Assembly (NCBI RefSeq): GCF_004770145.1
Contig: NZ_RQFW01000015.1
Coordinates: forward strand, 1 to 64,000
Direction: 5' to 3'
DNA from: Leptospira bourretii
GTDB taxonomy: Bacteria; Spirochaetota; Leptospiria; Leptospirales; Leptospiraceae
DNA: 64,000 nucleotides
This document shows positions 27,127 through 38,638 of the stretch, piece after piece. Position numbers and translations under genes: made by a program. Under the pieces are notes generated by a model. The model searched no databases. It saw only the letters and a program-made list of their open reading frames with translations, and had not been told where the DNA came from. Every line of letters starts with the position of its first letter. The stretch's first letter is position 1.

Positions 27127-28734
27127 TTAAGCGATCGTTTTCTTTAGATCTTTGATATGACCAGTGAGTTCGTTTAAAGAGGATTTTTTTTCTGTCTCTT
27201 TCCATCCAAGTTCTTTGGCAAGAGTGTTGGCAACTGGAACGGCTAACGACTCAGCCAATTTTAAATCCAGAAAAACAACTCTCCATCTTCTCGAAAGGAC
27301 ATCTGTTACAGAAAGTGCAAATTCTTTCTTCACAAAGTGTTTGATCTCTTCGGCAAAGTATCCGGTTCCCTTTTTGATTTCTTTTGGATTTTTACCTAAA
27401 ATCATAGGAACCTCTCCACCAAACGCATCGACCAAACGAACTGCCGTTTCATAAGAAAGATCATACATGGTTTGGATTTTTGCCACCAAATGTTTGGAAT
27501 ACCCATCGGCACCAGGAAAGGCGAAATTAGCAGTCACACAATTCATCTTTTTTGGAAGGTTCCCGACCGATATAAGTTTATCTGTAAGGTCTTCTGCCAT
27601 TTTTCGAAAGGTAGACCATTTCCCACCTGACATCGTGACAAGGCCAGAATCAGAAACAAGAATGGCTTCTTCGCGTGAGATGGATTTAGTGTCTTTTTTA
27701 TCTCCGGTGGAAATGAGAGGACGAAGGCCAGAAAATACAGATTCAATGTCTGCTTTGGTGAGTTTGGTATCTAAGTAGTCATTTCCCGTTTTTAATAAAA
27801 ATTCCACTTCAGATTGTAGAGGCAGAGGTTCTTCCTCAATTTTTTGAATCGGTGTGTCTGTGGTTCCCAGAAGTACTTTTCCTTCCCAAGGAATGACAAA
27901 GACCACCCGTCCGTCTGCTGTTTTCGGAATGATCATGGCGGTGCGACAAGGTAACTTCGCTTTGTCGAAGACAAGATGGATTCCTTGGCTAGGAGCTAAA
28001 ACATTTTCCACTTTTGGATCATCTAGTTTGCGAAGCGAATCAATCCAAACTCCAGTGGTATTGGCAACGACCTTTGCCTTGATATTGATTTTCTTTTTCG
28101 TGATTAAGTCTTTGGCAGTCACACCTGTGATTTTTCCATTGGCATCTTTTAAAAAGGAAACCACTTCGATTCTTGAAAGAACATCGGCTCCATTTTCTTT
28201 GGCAGCTCTTACCGTTGTGACATTGAGTCTTGAATCATTGAACTGGGCATCATAATAAGAAATTCCGCCTTTCAGTTTTTCTTTTTTGATCGAGGCAAAA
28301 TAATCAATCGCAGTTGCTTTTGAGATCCTTTCATGTCCAGGGACTATGGATCTACCCGCAAGGATATCGTACATTGTGAGTCCGATGGAATAAAAAGGTT
28401 TTTCCCACCAAACATAGGTAGGCAAAACAAACTGAAGTGGTTTCACCAGATGAGGTGCATTGAAAAGAAGGCGTTTTCTTTCCGACAAAGCTTCGTAGAT
28501 GAGTTTAAAATGGAATTGGGCAAGGTATCGTACTCCCCCGTGGATGAGTTTTGTGGAACGAGAACTAGTCCCTGCTGAAAAATCTTGTTTTTCTAAAAGG
28601 GCTACCTTGTAGCCACGTAAGGTAGCATCGAGTGCTGTCCCAGATCCAGTGGCTCCTCCACCCAATACTAAGACATCGTAGTCCGTTGTTTCTAATTGTT
28701 TTAGTGTTTGTTTTCTTTCATCTAAATGATTCAT
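27127..28734 (-). CDS. glpD: Glycerol-3-phosphate dehydrogenase (FAD-dependent)
   Basis: This 535-aa protein is a full GlpD/GlpA-type enzyme. The FAD-binding site is YDVLVLGGGATGSGTALDA near 19. SSRSTKLIHGGVRYL follows, then the substrate region (VIPWEGKVLLGTTDT), and a C-terminal helical domain (about 400-535). It oxidises sn-glycerol-3-phosphate to dihydroxyacetone phosphate and passes electrons to quinone at the inner membrane face. The gene is monocistronic, divergent from tyrS and convergent with the lipoprotein gene. Confidence 0.95.
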   Translation of the reverse strand: MNHLDERKQTLKQLETTDYDVLVLGGGATGSGTALDATLRGYKVALLEKQDFSAGTSSRSTKLIHGGVRYLAQFHFKLIYEALSERKRLLFNAPHLVKPLQFVLPTYVWWEKPFYSIGLTMYDILAGRSIVPGHERISKATAIDYFASIKKEKLKGGISYYDAQFNDSRLNVTTVRAAKENGADVLSRIEVVSFLKDANGKITGVTAKDLITKKKINIKAKVVANTTGVWIDSLRKLDDPKVENVLAPSQGIHLVFDKAKLPCRTAMIIPKTADGRVVFVIPWEGKVLLGTTDTPIQKIEEEPLPLQSEVEFLLKTGNDYLDTKLTKADIESVFSGLRPLISTGDKKDTKSISREEAILVSDSGLVTMSGGKWSTFRKMAEDLTDKLISVGNLPKKMNCVTANFAFPGADGYSKHLVAKIQTMYDLSYETAVRLVDAFGGEVPMILGKNPKEIKKGTGYFAEEIKHFVKKEFALSVTDVLSRRWRVVFLDLKLAESLAVPVANTLAKELGWKETEKKSSLNELTGHIKDLKKTIA

Positions 28735-28832
28735 AAGGGTTTTTACGTACTTTGGTGGTTGCCTATAGAGATTCTACGGTTAGTATTGTCAAAAGTCACC
28801 ATTTCGACCATCGAAAATTTTTTAAATTTGTT

Positions 28833-30059
28833 ATGAAAACTGAAAGAGAATTGAACCAAGAATTAGATACCATACGCCGAGGAACTGTTGAGATCATCAG
28901 TGAGGCTGAACTTTTAGAAAAGATCAAATCCAAACCTTCCCTTACCATCAAAGCAGGTTTTGATCCTACAGCCCCCGATTTGCATTTAGGCCATTTTGTT
29001 TTACTAAGAAAACTCAAACATTTCCAAGACCTAGGCCATGAAGTTTGTTTTATGCTCGGTGATTTTACCGCAATGATTGGTGACCCTACTGGAAAATCAG
29101 AAACAAGAAAACGTCTTTCGAAAGAAGAGGTATTGGAAAATTCCAAAACTTACCAAAACCAAGTTTTTAAAATTTTAGATCCAAATAAAACCAAAATCCT
29201 ATATAACTCGCATTGGTGTTCGGAAATGAAGTTTGAAGATGTATTGGTTTTAACATCCAAATATACAGTTTCTCGAATGTTGGAAAGAGATGATTTTACC
29301 AAACGTCATAAAGCCGGAACTCCCATCTCTATGATTGAATTTTTATACCCACTTGTACAAGGGTATGATTCGGTTGCCATGAAAGCAGATGTGGAACTGG
29401 GTGGAACGGATCAAAAATTTAATATGTTAGTTGGTCGCGACTTACAAAGAGAATACGGGCAAAAACCTCAATCTGTCATTACCTTACCACTACTTGTGGG
29501 ACTTGATGGTGTGAAAAAAATGTCTAAGTCTCTCGGAAACTATGTGGGAGTCACAGAAAAACCCATCGACATGTATGGAAAGATCATGTCGATCTCGGAT
29601 GATCTGATGTGGAATTATTTTGAACTTTTGACTGATCTTCCCCATTCAGAAATGGAAAAAAGAAAGGAAGGCATTCGTTCCAAATCTCTCCATCCGAAAG
29701 AAGTCAAAACGGAACTGGCTCTTCTTGTAATGGACCAACTCCATCCAGAAGAAGAAAATAGGAAAGCAGTGGAAGAGTGGACAGCCATCCACAATACAAA
29801 AAACAGAGCCCTTCCAGATGAGATTCCTACGGAAACTTTGGATGCCTCTTATTTTTCGGAAAAACCACCACTTCTGGTTTATGTTCTTTCCCAATTGAAA
29901 TTCATTCCTAGTGTTTCAGAAGGGCGCCGGCTCGTCCAAGCAGGTGGTTTGTATTTGGATGAGGAAAAAATCACTGACCAAGGCCTCACTTTGGAGCCGG
30001 GAAAGGAATACCTCATCCGCCAGGGGAAGAAAGGAAAATTTTTAAAGATAAAGACTTAA
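28833..30059 (+). CDS. tyrS: Tyrosyl-tRNA synthetase
   Basis: This protein of about 408 aa is a class I synthetase. The HIGH-like motif is LHLGHF near 53, the tyrosine pocket region includes [20 protein letters not shown], and KMSKSLGN carries the KMSKS motif. A C-terminal S4 RNA-binding domain ([20 protein letters not shown]) follows. The frame is open 27 codons upstream to a TTG. The ATG at 28833 begins the family-like N-terminus and is preferred, though no ribosome site is visible. Confidence 0.96.
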   Translation: MKTERELNQELDTIRRGTVEIISEAELLEKIKSKPSLTIKAGFDPTAPDLHLGHFVLLRKLKHFQDLGHEVCFMLGDFTAMIGDPTGKSETRKRLSKEEVLENSKTYQNQVFKILDPNKTKILYNSHWCSEMKFEDVLVLTSKYTVSRMLERDDFTKRHKAGTPISMIEFLYPLVQGYDSVAMKADVELGGTDQKFNMLVGRDLQREYGQKPQSVITLPLLVGLDGVKKMSKSLGNYVGVTEKPIDMYGKIMSISDDLMWNYFELLTDLPHSEMEKRKEGIRSKSLHPKEVKTELALLVMDQLHPEEENRKAVEEWTAIHNTKNRALPDEIPTETLDASYFSEKPPLLVYVLSQLKFIPSVSEGRRLVQAGGLYLDEEKITDQGLTLEPGKEYLIRQGKKGKFLKIKT

Positions 30060-30132
30060 AGAGGTTTGCCGCCTGTTTTAGAACGACAGGTCAAAATCCG
30101 ATATTAGAAAATAAGGAAAACCAAATACCCGC

Positions 30133-31323
30133 ATGTCCCTCGATCCGACAAACGAAGAAAAGGAAATTCAAGATATCGTTCATGAACTTTCCCAGGACAT
30201 CGAGAAAGACCGGCTGTTTGCCAAAAAACTCCGAAAGTTTGCCCTGATTTCTGCTCTGGCTTTTGTCGGAATCACTGTCCTTGTTCTTTGTGGGTATTTG
30301 CTTTATTTGAGTCTGAGTGTTACCAAACTCGAAACAGAAGTAAAAGAAAAAGAAAAGAATCTCCGGGAACTGGAACAATCTCTTTTTTCTCTTATGTACC
30401 AAGAGCAACTTCGTGAAGAATATGCTTTGGCAGGGGACACCGAACCTGATACAGAACTTGCCAAACAAGTGGAAGAGAACATTCAGTTTTTAAAAGAAGT
30501 CAGTCAAAATTCCAAAGGCAGAAATATCCTAAGGGGAAATGAATCCCAAAAAGAAATTGCCCTTACCTTTGATTTAGCAACAGGAGAAGAACTTCCTGTT
30601 TTATACAATTATATCAAAGATCATAAAATCAAAGTGACTCTCTTTCTTTCTAATGAGAGACCTTCTGATATCAATGGATCCTTTTTTATTCGCCAAAATT
30701 TAGATTTTATTAAAAAAATGGCAAAAACGGGATCGGTGGAATTTGGAAACCACACTTGGTCCCATTTCAATTACCAAAGGTCTGTCACAGAAACCTCGTT
30801 AAAGAAACGATTGGTCCTTGAGTATTTGTCCAAATCGGTTTTGGATCTGCCCCGTATGGCAGAAGAGCTAAAACGTGTAGAAGATACCTTCCATTCTCTC
30901 ACCAAACAAGAATTAAAAAAATTTTACCGACTCCCATATGGAGCACTCAGTCAATTGATTTTGGATGCACATGCAAGTCTTGGTTATACCGATCATATCA
31001 TGTGGTCCAATAATTCAAAAGGATCGCTTGATTTACCAGATTATATCAGTAAACAGTTCCTATATAAAAAAACGTCCAAAGGCAAAAAGGAAGTAGTTCG
31101 TAATCCTCATTATAAAACGGGAGAGGAAACTTTAACTTTCTTAGAGAATTGGGAAAAAGCAGATGCGAACGGAATGAACGGTGCTATCATCCTTATGCAT
31201 TTGGGTGGACCAAGAAAATTTGATAAATTGATTTATATCCTGCCAACATTCATTGAACGAATGAAGGAAAAAGGATATAGGTTTGTGACTCTTTCGGAAG
31301 TTTTAAACGATAAGAAGGATTGA
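30133..31323 (+). CDS. Membrane-anchored NodB-type polysaccharide deacetylase
   Basis: This 396-aa protein has a cytosolic N-terminus, one membrane helix (about 36-62) and a coiled coil (62-95). The NodB homology domain spans about 135-390. Motif 1 reads LTFDLATGEE, so the catalytic Asp is present but the second, metal-binding Asp of TFDDG is replaced. Motif 2 NHTWSH keeps both metal histidines. The later motifs RLPYGAL and IILMHLGG are present. It probably faces the periplasm and acts on peptidoglycan or another glycan; activity is uncertain because of the substitution. It lies 73 bases after tyrS. Confidence 0.85.
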   Translation: MSLDPTNEEKEIQDIVHELSQDIEKDRLFAKKLRKFALISALAFVGITVLVLCGYLLYLSLSVTKLETEVKEKEKNLRELEQSLFSLMYQEQLREEYALAGDTEPDTELAKQVEENIQFLKEVSQNSKGRNILRGNESQKEIALTFDLATGEELPVLYNYIKDHKIKVTLFLSNERPSDINGSFFIRQNLDFIKKMAKTGSVEFGNHTWSHFNYQRSVTETSLKKRLVLEYLSKSVLDLPRMAEELKRVEDTFHSLTKQELKKFYRLPYGALSQLILDAHASLGYTDHIMWSNNSKGSLDLPDYISKQFLYKKTSKGKKEVVRNPHYKTGEETLTFLENWEKADANGMNGAIILMHLGGPRKFDKLIYILPTFIERMKEKGYRFVTLSEVLNDKKD

Positions 31324-31481
31324 ATTTTAAATTCTACGAAAGTCGTCTCTCTCTCTAAATGCAGGTTTGTTAGTTCTTTAATTGTTTCATTTCCAAAAGG
31401 GACATTCATAAACTAGATTTTCTGATCTACTGCGCTATGGAGCTCAGCCATATTGCAGTAAACTGGGGTATCGATTTTATC

Positions 31482-34400
31482 TTATACGTATCCTTTTTTT
31501 CTGGATTGTCTTGATTGGAATTTTGTTACAGCCCAATCCTTAAACATATAAAGGTTGAGGTAAAATACCGGCACCATAATGAGTGTGATAAAAGTAGCAA
31601 AAGCAAGTCCCCATCCAAATGCCAAAGCCATCGGAACAAGGAAAGGGTCCTTGCCTCCAATTCCATAAGCAGTAGGGAGAAGTCCAAGAACAGTTGTCAC
31701 TGTTGTGAGCATTACAGCTCTTAGGCGAATGCTTCCCGCTTCTACTAATAACTCAAATGTGGATTTACTTGGGTCTTCCAGTCGTAATTGGTTGGCACAA
31801 TCCACAAGGACGATGGAGTCGTTGACGACCACCCCCGCAAGTCCAATGATTCCCAGGAAAGCAAGGAAAGAAAAAGGTTGTCCGTGGATTAAAAAAGCAA
31901 ATATAACCCCAATGACGGCGAATGGAATGGCGCTCATCACAATCAATGGTTGGGCAAGCGAACGGAAAAGCGAGGCAAGGATCATATAAATGATAATAAG
32001 ACCTACAAGGAAAGCTCTTCCGAGAGATGCCATTGATTCTTCGGTATCTTTGTTTTCACCTGAAAAACGTACAGAATACCCAGGGTATTTGGATATAATT
32101 CCTTCGGTAAGTTTTTTGGCCTCTATGTTGACTTGCCTTGAAGTAGAAACTGTTTCGTCAATATTAGAAGTTACGGTTAACAACCGTTTGCCGTCCAAGT
32201 GATTGATCGAGGCACGCCCTGGGTTTCTATCGTAACTTGTCAGCCTGGAAACTGGGATTAAGTTTCCTGTTAGGTTATTGACATACACTTTGTTTAGGTG
32301 GGTAAGAGAAGAACGATATTCTTCTGGAAATCGAACCCGGACATCCACTTCTTCATCAGCTCGTTTGATTTTAGTGGAGACTGTCCCTTGTAAGGCAGTA
32401 TTGATGGCAAGAGATACCGATTGAACACTGACTCCAGCGAAAGAGGCAAGAGATTCATCTACGGAAACTCTAATCTCGTCTTTTCCTTCGTTAAAATCAT
32501 CTCCAATGTCAGTGACTCCATTGATTTTGGCAAGAGCTGCCTTGTATTCGGCACCAATTTTGAGTAAGGTGCTAAAATCATCTCCTTTGATTTCAATGGC
32601 GACTGGTTTTCCTACAGGTGGACCACCTGCTAGTTTTTCAAACTCTAGGTTCACCAGTTTTCCTTTTAAGGGAAGAAAATCTTTTGGAATCTCAGAAGTA
32701 GGGATAGGTTCCTCTTCTTTTTTACCAAGATTCTCTTTTGCTAACTTTTCTTCTAAAAGTTTGAGGGCTTTTTCATTTAACATGAATTTGGTGTTTTGGC
32801 GGACAACTTCGATGATTTTTTCTGTGGTTCTCTCCCGATTGTCATCAGGGGTTAAATACACCATCACTTGCGCATAATTTTTCCCCCGTTTGGTAAAAGG
32901 ATCGTTGGGGTCTTTTTGAATGATCCCCACTCGTGAAATATAGTTTTCTACTTCTCCATCTGGAAGTTTTCCTACAGCATCTTCAATGACACGAATGAAA
33001 CGATCAGTTTCTTCTAGTTTTAGTCCAGTTTCCGCAGTCACACGAACTTGGAAGGTTTCAATGGCCCCAGGAAAAAGTTTGAATTTTCCAAATTTTATTT
33101 GAATGGCAAGCGAAAACACAAATAGACCCATAAGGAGTCCTACCATTTTCCAGCGGTTTTTTAGCGCAAAACTGAGGAGAGGTAAATAAGTTCTTTCTTT
33201 GAATTTCACAAACCAGTGAGATTCTTCTTTGACTTCTCCCTTCATATCGCTTGCCTTACTTACATCGTATAAGTGAGAAGGTAACATAAAGAAGGCTTCA
33301 AAAAGGGAACTACATAAAGATAAAATTACAACGAGAGGAATGGAATGGATGAACTTTCCAAAAATCCCTGTCATAAATAACATAGGTCCGAAGGCAGCAA
33401 TTGTTGTAGTGACTGTGGCAGTTACTGGTGCAAGAACTTCGCTTGTCCCACGCATCGCTGCTTCAAAAGGTTCTTCTCCCATTTCCAAATGACGGTAAAC
33501 GTTTTCACAGATGATGATGGCATCATCCACCAAAATCCCGACAACAATGATAAGACCCATCATAGAGATTAAATTTAATGTTAATCCCATATAATTCATG
33601 GCAACAAAAGTCATGGCGATGGAGATCGGAATTCCAAGAGCTGTCATAAGAGCCATCCGCCAGCCGAGAAACACAAATAAAGACGCTGTGACAAGAAATA
33701 ATCCTGATACGGCGTTAGAAGTTAAAACACCTAATCTTCTGCGAATGTATTTGGATAGGTCATTGACAAACGCATGTTTGACGGTTCCACCTGTAGACTT
33801 TATAAATTCTTCTACCACTTTTTTGGAATCGTCTACAACTGTGATGGCATCTGCTTTTTCTCTTTTGATCACTGTAAGAGCAATCGCAATATCACCATTG
33901 GATTTATCCAAATATTCCGAGTCTTCGAAACCTTCCGTCACACGAGCTACATCTCGAACTCGGACCGAACGTCCGGCATCGTTCGAACGAACAAAAACAT
34001 TTTCAATTTCTTCGGCAGTATCAAATTCTCCCACAGTGCGAACAATGATTTCTCTTGTTCTTTCGTTGATATTCCCACCAGGGAAATTGATGTTTCGTAA
34101 GCGAAGGGCATTGAGTACATGAGTGGAGGAAAGAGAAAGGGCTCTCAGTTTGTCCGGATCAAGGTCCACTTTCATTTCCCTTTCTCGCCAACCTCGTTTG
34201 GTAATTCTTGCAACAGAAGGTAGGTCTTTTAGTTTTTCTTCTAAAATTTTTGCCTGGTCTCTGAGCTCTTTTGCATTTAACAGAGGTTTACCATCTTTGG
34301 ATGTAGAAGATAAATGAATTTCGATCACAGGTTGTCTTGCAGTTGTGATTTCAGTAACAATGGGATCATCCACATCTTCTGGTAGATCCTGGATGCGGTC

Positions 34401-34745
34401 AATAGCAGACTTTAAATCATCGACAACCTTTTGTGTGTTTTTAGTATTTGGATCAATGGTGATGATGATACCTGATCTGTTTTCCAAAGAAGCTGATCTG
34501 AATTCTTTGATTCCATCCACTTCTTTGATGGCATCTTCTAAAGGTTTGGTGACCAATTTTTCTACATCGGCAGGTGCGGCACCAGGATAAACCGTTGTGA
34601 CACTGACAATATCAAAGTTGATATTGGGGAATGCTTCTCGGTTCATTGTGGCAGCAGTAAATCCACCGACAAGAATGATCAGAAAGGTAAGAAGGTTTAC
34701 GAATAAACTCTTGGAAAGAAAATACTGAACGATGGATGTACCCAT
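31482..34745 (-). CDS. RND-family efflux permease
   Basis: This 1087-aa AcrB/HAE1-type transporter begins with a membrane helix followed by [20 protein letters not shown]. Two large periplasmic loops and twelve membrane helices are visible. TM4 carries [19 protein letters not shown] with the paired proton-relay Asp, and a second-half [17 protein letters not shown] is present. It uses the proton gradient to export hydrophobic compounds. No membrane-fusion protein or TolC-type channel gene is adjacent. It lies 27 bases after def on the same strand. Confidence 0.94.
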   Translation of the reverse strand: MGTSIVQYFLSKSLFVNLLTFLIILVGGFTAATMNREAFPNINFDIVSVTTVYPGAAPADVEKLVTKPLEDAIKEVDGIKEFRSASLENRSGIIITIDPNTKNTQKVVDDLKSAIDRIQDLPEDVDDPIVTEITTARQPVIEIHLSSTSKDGKPLLNAKELRDQAKILEEKLKDLPSVARITKRGWREREMKVDLDPDKLRALSLSSTHVLNALRLRNINFPGGNINERTREIIVRTVGEFDTAEEIENVFVRSNDAGRSVRVRDVARVTEGFEDSEYLDKSNGDIAIALTVIKREKADAITVVDDSKKVVEEFIKSTGGTVKHAFVNDLSKYIRRRLGVLTSNAVSGLFLVTASLFVFLGWRMALMTALGIPISIAMTFVAMNYMGLTLNLISMMGLIIVVGILVDDAIIICENVYRHLEMGEEPFEAAMRGTSEVLAPVTATVTTTIAAFGPMLFMTGIFGKFIHSIPLVVILSLCSSLFEAFFMLPSHLYDVSKASDMKGEVKEESHWFVKFKERTYLPLLSFALKNRWKMVGLLMGLFVFSLAIQIKFGKFKLFPGAIETFQVRVTAETGLKLEETDRFIRVIEDAVGKLPDGEVENYISRVGIIQKDPNDPFTKRGKNYAQVMVYLTPDDNRERTTEKIIEVVRQNTKFMLNEKALKLLEEKLAKENLGKKEEEPIPTSEIPKDFLPLKGKLVNLEFEKLAGGPPVGKPVAIEIKGDDFSTLLKIGAEYKAALAKINGVTDIGDDFNEGKDEIRVSVDESLASFAGVSVQSVSLAINTALQGTVSTKIKRADEEVDVRVRFPEEYRSSLTHLNKVYVNNLTGNLIPVSRLTSYDRNPGRASINHLDGKRLLTVTSNIDETVSTSRQVNIEAKKLTEGIISKYPGYSVRFSGENKDTEESMASLGRAFLVGLIIIYMILASLFRSLAQPLIVMSAIPFAVIGVIFAFLIHGQPFSFLAFLGIIGLAGVVVNDSIVLVDCANQLRLEDPSKSTFELLVEAGSIRLRAVMLTTVTTVLGLLPTAYGIGGKDPFLVPMALAFGWGLAFATFITLIMVPVFYLNLYMFKDWAVTKFQSRQSRKKGYV

Positions 34746-34772
34746 AAAACTCCTTTAGGAGAAAAAAACTAA

Positions 34773-35312
34773 TTAATCTAACAATTTACCTGCAGTATCG
34801 ATGTCTTCGTTATAACCGAATAACTTTGTACTTTTGAGGCGATCCACATAAAGAACACCGAACAAATGGTCACATTCATGTTGTAATACGATGGCACGGT
34901 AACCACTAATGATTTCTTCGTGTTCCTCAAAGTTTTCATCTCGCCATTTCATTCGAATTTTATCCGGTCTTTCTACGTATCCACGCATTCCAGGAACAGA
35001 TAAACAACCTTCCCAAAAACCTTCACCCGGAGGTGAGAGTGGAGTGATCTCTGGATTTAAAATGATTTGGTTCGGAACTTCAGGAGTTCCAGGATACCTT
35101 CCATTGTCATCATCCTGGCCGACCACAACCAACTTTTTCATGACACCAATTTGGGGGGCAGCAAGGCCTACACCTTCTGCATGACGCATGGTTTCAAACA
35201 TATCTCGAATCAGTTTTTTAAAATCCTTGGTTTGGATTTCGGATTCAGTTACGTCTTCGCTCGTTTGACGGAGTAAGGGATTGCCAATCTTGAGGATTTT
35301 TCTAACAGCCAT
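34773..35312 (-). CDS. def: Peptide deformylase
   Basis: This 179-aa protein has all three deformylase motifs: [10 protein letters not shown] near 47, EGCLSVPG near 105 (Cys metal ligand) and QHECDHLFG near 147 (HExxH). It removes the formyl group from nascent proteins. The start ATG begins [15 protein letters not shown], typical of the family. tRNA-Ala lies upstream on the same strand and the RND gene follows downstream. Confidence 0.96.
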   Translation of the reverse strand: MAVRKILKIGNPLLRQTSEDVTESEIQTKDFKKLIRDMFETMRHAEGVGLAAPQIGVMKKLVVVGQDDDNGRYPGTPEVPNQIILNPEITPLSPPGEGFWEGCLSVPGMRGYVERPDKIRMKWRDENFEEHEEIISGYRAIVLQHECDHLFGVLYVDRLKSTKLFGYNEDIDTAGKLLD

Positions 35313-35426
35313 AATCTAATATGGAATAGATTGAAAAAGGTCACTGATTGATCAAGTGATCTCCTATCCAAATGAAAAAGAATTTGACAGGGGAGGCTTT
35401 GAACTGTGAAATTCCGGGAGGGATTT

Positions 35427-35499
<73 letters not shown>

Positions 35500-35574
35500 T
35501 TGTGCTAATCCAAGGTGGGTGACCGCGTTTGTCTGTCAACAGAATCCTAAAATGGCTAAGGAACCAGAGATGTT

Positions 35575-35886
35575 ATGGGACAAGATACGGTAGAAGAACT
35601 GACTAAAAAACTGAAAATCCAATCGGATATCATCAAAGGCTATGAAAAAGTTCTTAGACTCAATGAACAAGAATTAGCCAACGCCGACGAAATCATCCGT
35701 ATGTACGAACAAATCATCGATTACTCTCGGATGGAACTCAGGGAAGCAAAGGAAACGGTGCAAGCCAGTTCGATGGTTTCCAATCTCAGTCGGGACGAAC
35801 TCATGTCAGCCTTTGACAAAATTAAGTCTTTGGAAGATGCCAATCGAAAATTAAGAGAAGAATCATTAAAATTTAACAAAGATTAA
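35575..35886 (+). CDS. Small coiled-coil protein
   Basis: This 103-aa protein is predicted to be almost wholly helical with heptad character (VEELTKKLKIQSDIIKGYEK, RMYEQIIDYSRMELREAKE, FDKIKSLEDANRKLREES). There is no signal peptide or membrane helix. Its stop codon is five bases before the GAF/SpoIIE/HATPase gene, so the two are probably one transcript. It may be a scaffold or dimerisation partner for that regulator. No family is recognised. Confidence 0.75.
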   Translation: MGQDTVEELTKKLKIQSDIIKGYEKVLRLNEQELANADEIIRMYEQIIDYSRMELREAKETVQASSMVSNLSRDELMSAFDKIKSLEDANRKLREESLKFNKD

Positions 35887-35890
35887 ACAA

Positions 35891-38638
35891 TTGAAACCAA
35901 GCTCTCTTCCGCCGATCATCCGAAAAAACGAAGAAGGCGGGTTCTATCTTTCTTCTTCCTCCGAACTGGATGACCTGTATCATTTTATTCTGGGTCAAGC
36001 GAAACGACTCGTCTCGGCGAAATCAGCAGCATTTTATTTTAAAAACCAACGAGGAAACCTCAGCCGGTTTGGATTGATAAATGATAAATCCACAGCAGGT
36101 TCCATTGCTAAACATGTTTTTAAAACCCGAAAAAGTATTCTTATTAAAAAGGGTTCTCACTTAAAGGATTCGGACGGTCCCGTATCCGAGTCATATATTG
36201 CCTGTTATGTGGGTGATGAAATAGGGGATATGGCACTAGGAGTTTTGGTGCTTGAGGGAATTAAACATTTCCAAAATTTTTCCGAACAAGATTTGGACTT
36301 AATCAACTATTTTAGCGCAAACTTAAATGCACTATTAAAAGACACTGTACTTTCGGAATCAGAACCCGAGTTTTTTAATTCTCTCACAACGTCCATTCTT
36401 CTTCTTATCGATAACGCCAATATTCATAACAATAACAATCGCCTTCAGTATTTTTTAGAAGAAATCATTCGTGTTGCTGTTCTAATTAATACCAGTGTCG
36501 ATTTGGAACATGTTCTTGTGATGGTAATGGAATCCGCAAAATTAGTATTTCGAACGGAAGCCAGCTCCTTGTTATTGTTAGATGATAAAAAGGAATATCT
36601 TGTTTTTCATACGGTCACCGGTGAAAAAAGAGAAGAGGTATCAAAAATCAAAGTACCTGTGGGCCAAGGGATTGCCGGAACTGTTGCGATTACCAAACAA
36701 CCCATGATCATCAATGATGCTCAAAATGACAACCGTGTCTTTCGGGATGTAGACAAAGCTTCTAATTTTATTACTAGAAATATTTTGGCAAGTCCACTGA
36801 TTGTTGGAGATGAAGTGATTGGTGTCATCGAGGCCATTAACACCATTGACAGAAATAATTTTAGCCAGGATGATATTGATACATTTTTGTCTTTTTCTAG
36901 TGCTTGTGCTGTTGCCATCCAAAAAACTAGGCTACTAGATAATCTCAATGTCACAAACCTTGAACTCAAACAAAAATTAAGCACACTTGAATCCATTTTC
37001 GATTTGGGTCAAGCAGTCCTTGAATCCCATGATGAACTGGGGTTAATGTCCAAAACATTGAGCATTCTCACCAAAGAATTGTCATGCGAAGATGCGGGAA
37101 TGGTCATTATCGAGGAAAAAAATAAAAATCGAATTCAGGTCTATGCAAGGCAACTCGGGATTGTCAGGGAATCTTTTTTTCCGATGCAAGAAAGCCGGCT
37201 TTTTTTAAGCCTCATGGAATCAGGAAATCCTAGGATGGCTGTTGTTTCCTCACAACTAGAGGAATCCTTTTTAGAATTAGAATTTTATACTTTAAAGAAA
37301 AACTTTCTAATCCTACCTATTGCGCCAAGAGGAGGGAACTTACGTGCGGCACTTTATGTCAGCGGAAAACAATCGGCTCATTCGTTTAACGAAACAGACC
37401 TCCGGATGTTAAAAACTCTTTCTTCGCCACTCGCAAAGGCCTATGAAAACCTACGCCTCAGCCAAGAAATCATTACCAAGAAGTCGATTGAAAAAGAAAT
37501 CGAAATCACAAGAAAAATCCAAAATAATATTTTACCAAATTCGTTGTTACAATCCCCACTTTTTGATTTGGGGGTGATGTCTGTTGCCGCCAAAGAAGTG
37601 TCAGGTGATTTTTATGATTTCCATTCTTTCGGAGAAGATCAGTTCTCGTTTTTAGTGGCAGATGTATCGGGGAAAAGTTTGCCAGCCGCCATATTTATGG
37701 CTATGTCTAGTTCCATTATTCGTACACTTTCCAGAACCACTGACCTTTCTCCTTCTGAGCTGTTGTTTCGCGCCAACCAATTGATTTATGAAGATTCTCA
37801 GTCGGGAATGTTTGTGACATTATTTCTCGTCAACTACCAACGGCGAACCAGAACCTTAAAATTTGCGTCCGCAGGACACAATGACCAAATTTGGATTCGT
37901 AGTGATGGAAGTTTTGAACTTCTGAAAGGAAAAGGAGCTCCTCTTGGAGTTGTTCCCCAAACCAATTACCAGGGCGGCGAAATCCAAATCGAACCTGGTG
38001 ACATTTTGGTTTTTTATACGGATGGGGCCATTGAGGAAAAAAATCCAGACGAAGAAGAGTATGGTCTCGACAGATTTGTTGCATTTATCATCGAAAGACG
38101 CTTAGAGTCTTCTCAAAGTATCGTAGAGGCTGTGTACGATGACATCCGAAAGTTTTCTCGTTCCGATGAACAGTATGACGACTTTACTGTGATGATCTTA
38201 AAATTTGCAGAAGTGACTAGCTTTGAAATTTCGAAAGTTTTTCCCGCACATCCAGATGAAATCCCTCACTTAAGAGATTTTATTTCTGAACATTTAGAGG
38301 GCAAAATCACAAAACCTTTTGCCTTCGACGATATTCTGATATCTTTGGATGAAGCAGCGACCAATATAGTCATGCATAGTTACAAGAATACGGAACTAAC
38401 TCACCCTAGTTTCGAATGTAAGTTGGAATTGATTGGCGACAATCTAAAAGTTGTACTCATTGATGAAGGAAAACCCTTCGATAGAAAAAAAGTTCCTAAA
38501 CCTTCCGTAGAGGCCAATTTAAAAGGCGAAAGGAAGGGAGGATTCGGCGTTTATCTGATGGAGACTCTGATGGACAAAGTGTCCTACGACTTCAACGGGA
38601 AACAAAATATAACCTATTTGGAGAAAACTATTGTATGA
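35891..38638 (+). CDS. GAF-SpoIIE phosphatase-HATPase fusion (RsbU and RsbW modules in one chain)
   Basis: This 915-aa cytosolic protein starts with TTG. Domains in order: GAF-like (about 20-150), a clear GAF (200-350, with VPVGQGIAGTVA and SPLIVGDEVIGVIEAIN), a third GAF-like (370-515), and a helical linker (515-545). A SpoIIE/PP2C phosphatase follows (555-765: EVSGDFYDF, VADVSGKSLPAAIF, FYTDGAIEEK), then an RsbW/SpoIIAB-type HATPase (780-915: SLDEAATNIVMHSY, GGFGVYLMETLMD). Phosphatase and kinase of the same antagonist are thus fused. The next gene, encoding a STAS antagonist, overlaps its stop codon and is the likely substrate. Confidence 0.92.
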   Translation: MKPSSLPPIIRKNEEGGFYLSSSSELDDLYHFILGQAKRLVSAKSAAFYFKNQRGNLSRFGLINDKSTAGSIAKHVFKTRKSILIKKGSHLKDSDGPVSESYIACYVGDEIGDMALGVLVLEGIKHFQNFSEQDLDLINYFSANLNALLKDTVLSESEPEFFNSLTTSILLLIDNANIHNNNNRLQYFLEEIIRVAVLINTSVDLEHVLVMVMESAKLVFRTEASSLLLLDDKKEYLVFHTVTGEKREEVSKIKVPVGQGIAGTVAITKQPMIINDAQNDNRVFRDVDKASNFITRNILASPLIVGDEVIGVIEAINTIDRNNFSQDDIDTFLSFSSACAVAIQKTRLLDNLNVTNLELKQKLSTLESIFDLGQAVLESHDELGLMSKTLSILTKELSCEDAGMVIIEEKNKNRIQVYARQLGIVRESFFPMQESRLFLSLMESGNPRMAVVSSQLEESFLELEFYTLKKNFLILPIAPRGGNLRAALYVSGKQSAHSFNETDLRMLKTLSSPLAKAYENLRLSQEIITKKSIEKEIEITRKIQNNILPNSLLQSPLFDLGVMSVAAKEVSGDFYDFHSFGEDQFSFLVADVSGKSLPAAIFMAMSSSIIRTLSRTTDLSPSELLFRANQLIYEDSQSGMFVTLFLVNYQRRTRTLKFASAGHNDQIWIRSDGSFELLKGKGAPLGVVPQTNYQGGEIQIEPGDILVFYTDGAIEEKNPDEEEYGLDRFVAFIIERRLESSQSIVEAVYDDIRKFSRSDEQYDDFTVMILKFAEVTSFEISKVFPAHPDEIPHLRDFISEHLEGKITKPFAFDDILISLDEAATNIVMHSYKNTELTHPSFECKLELIGDNLKVVLIDEGKPFDRKKVPKPSVEANLKGERKGGFGVYLMETLMDKVSYDFNGKQNITYLEKTIV

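Noticed and set aside
28752..28832. TTG-started N-terminal extension of tyrS
   Set aside because: It is not similar to known tyrosyl-tRNA synthetase starts and occupies the divergent promoter region.
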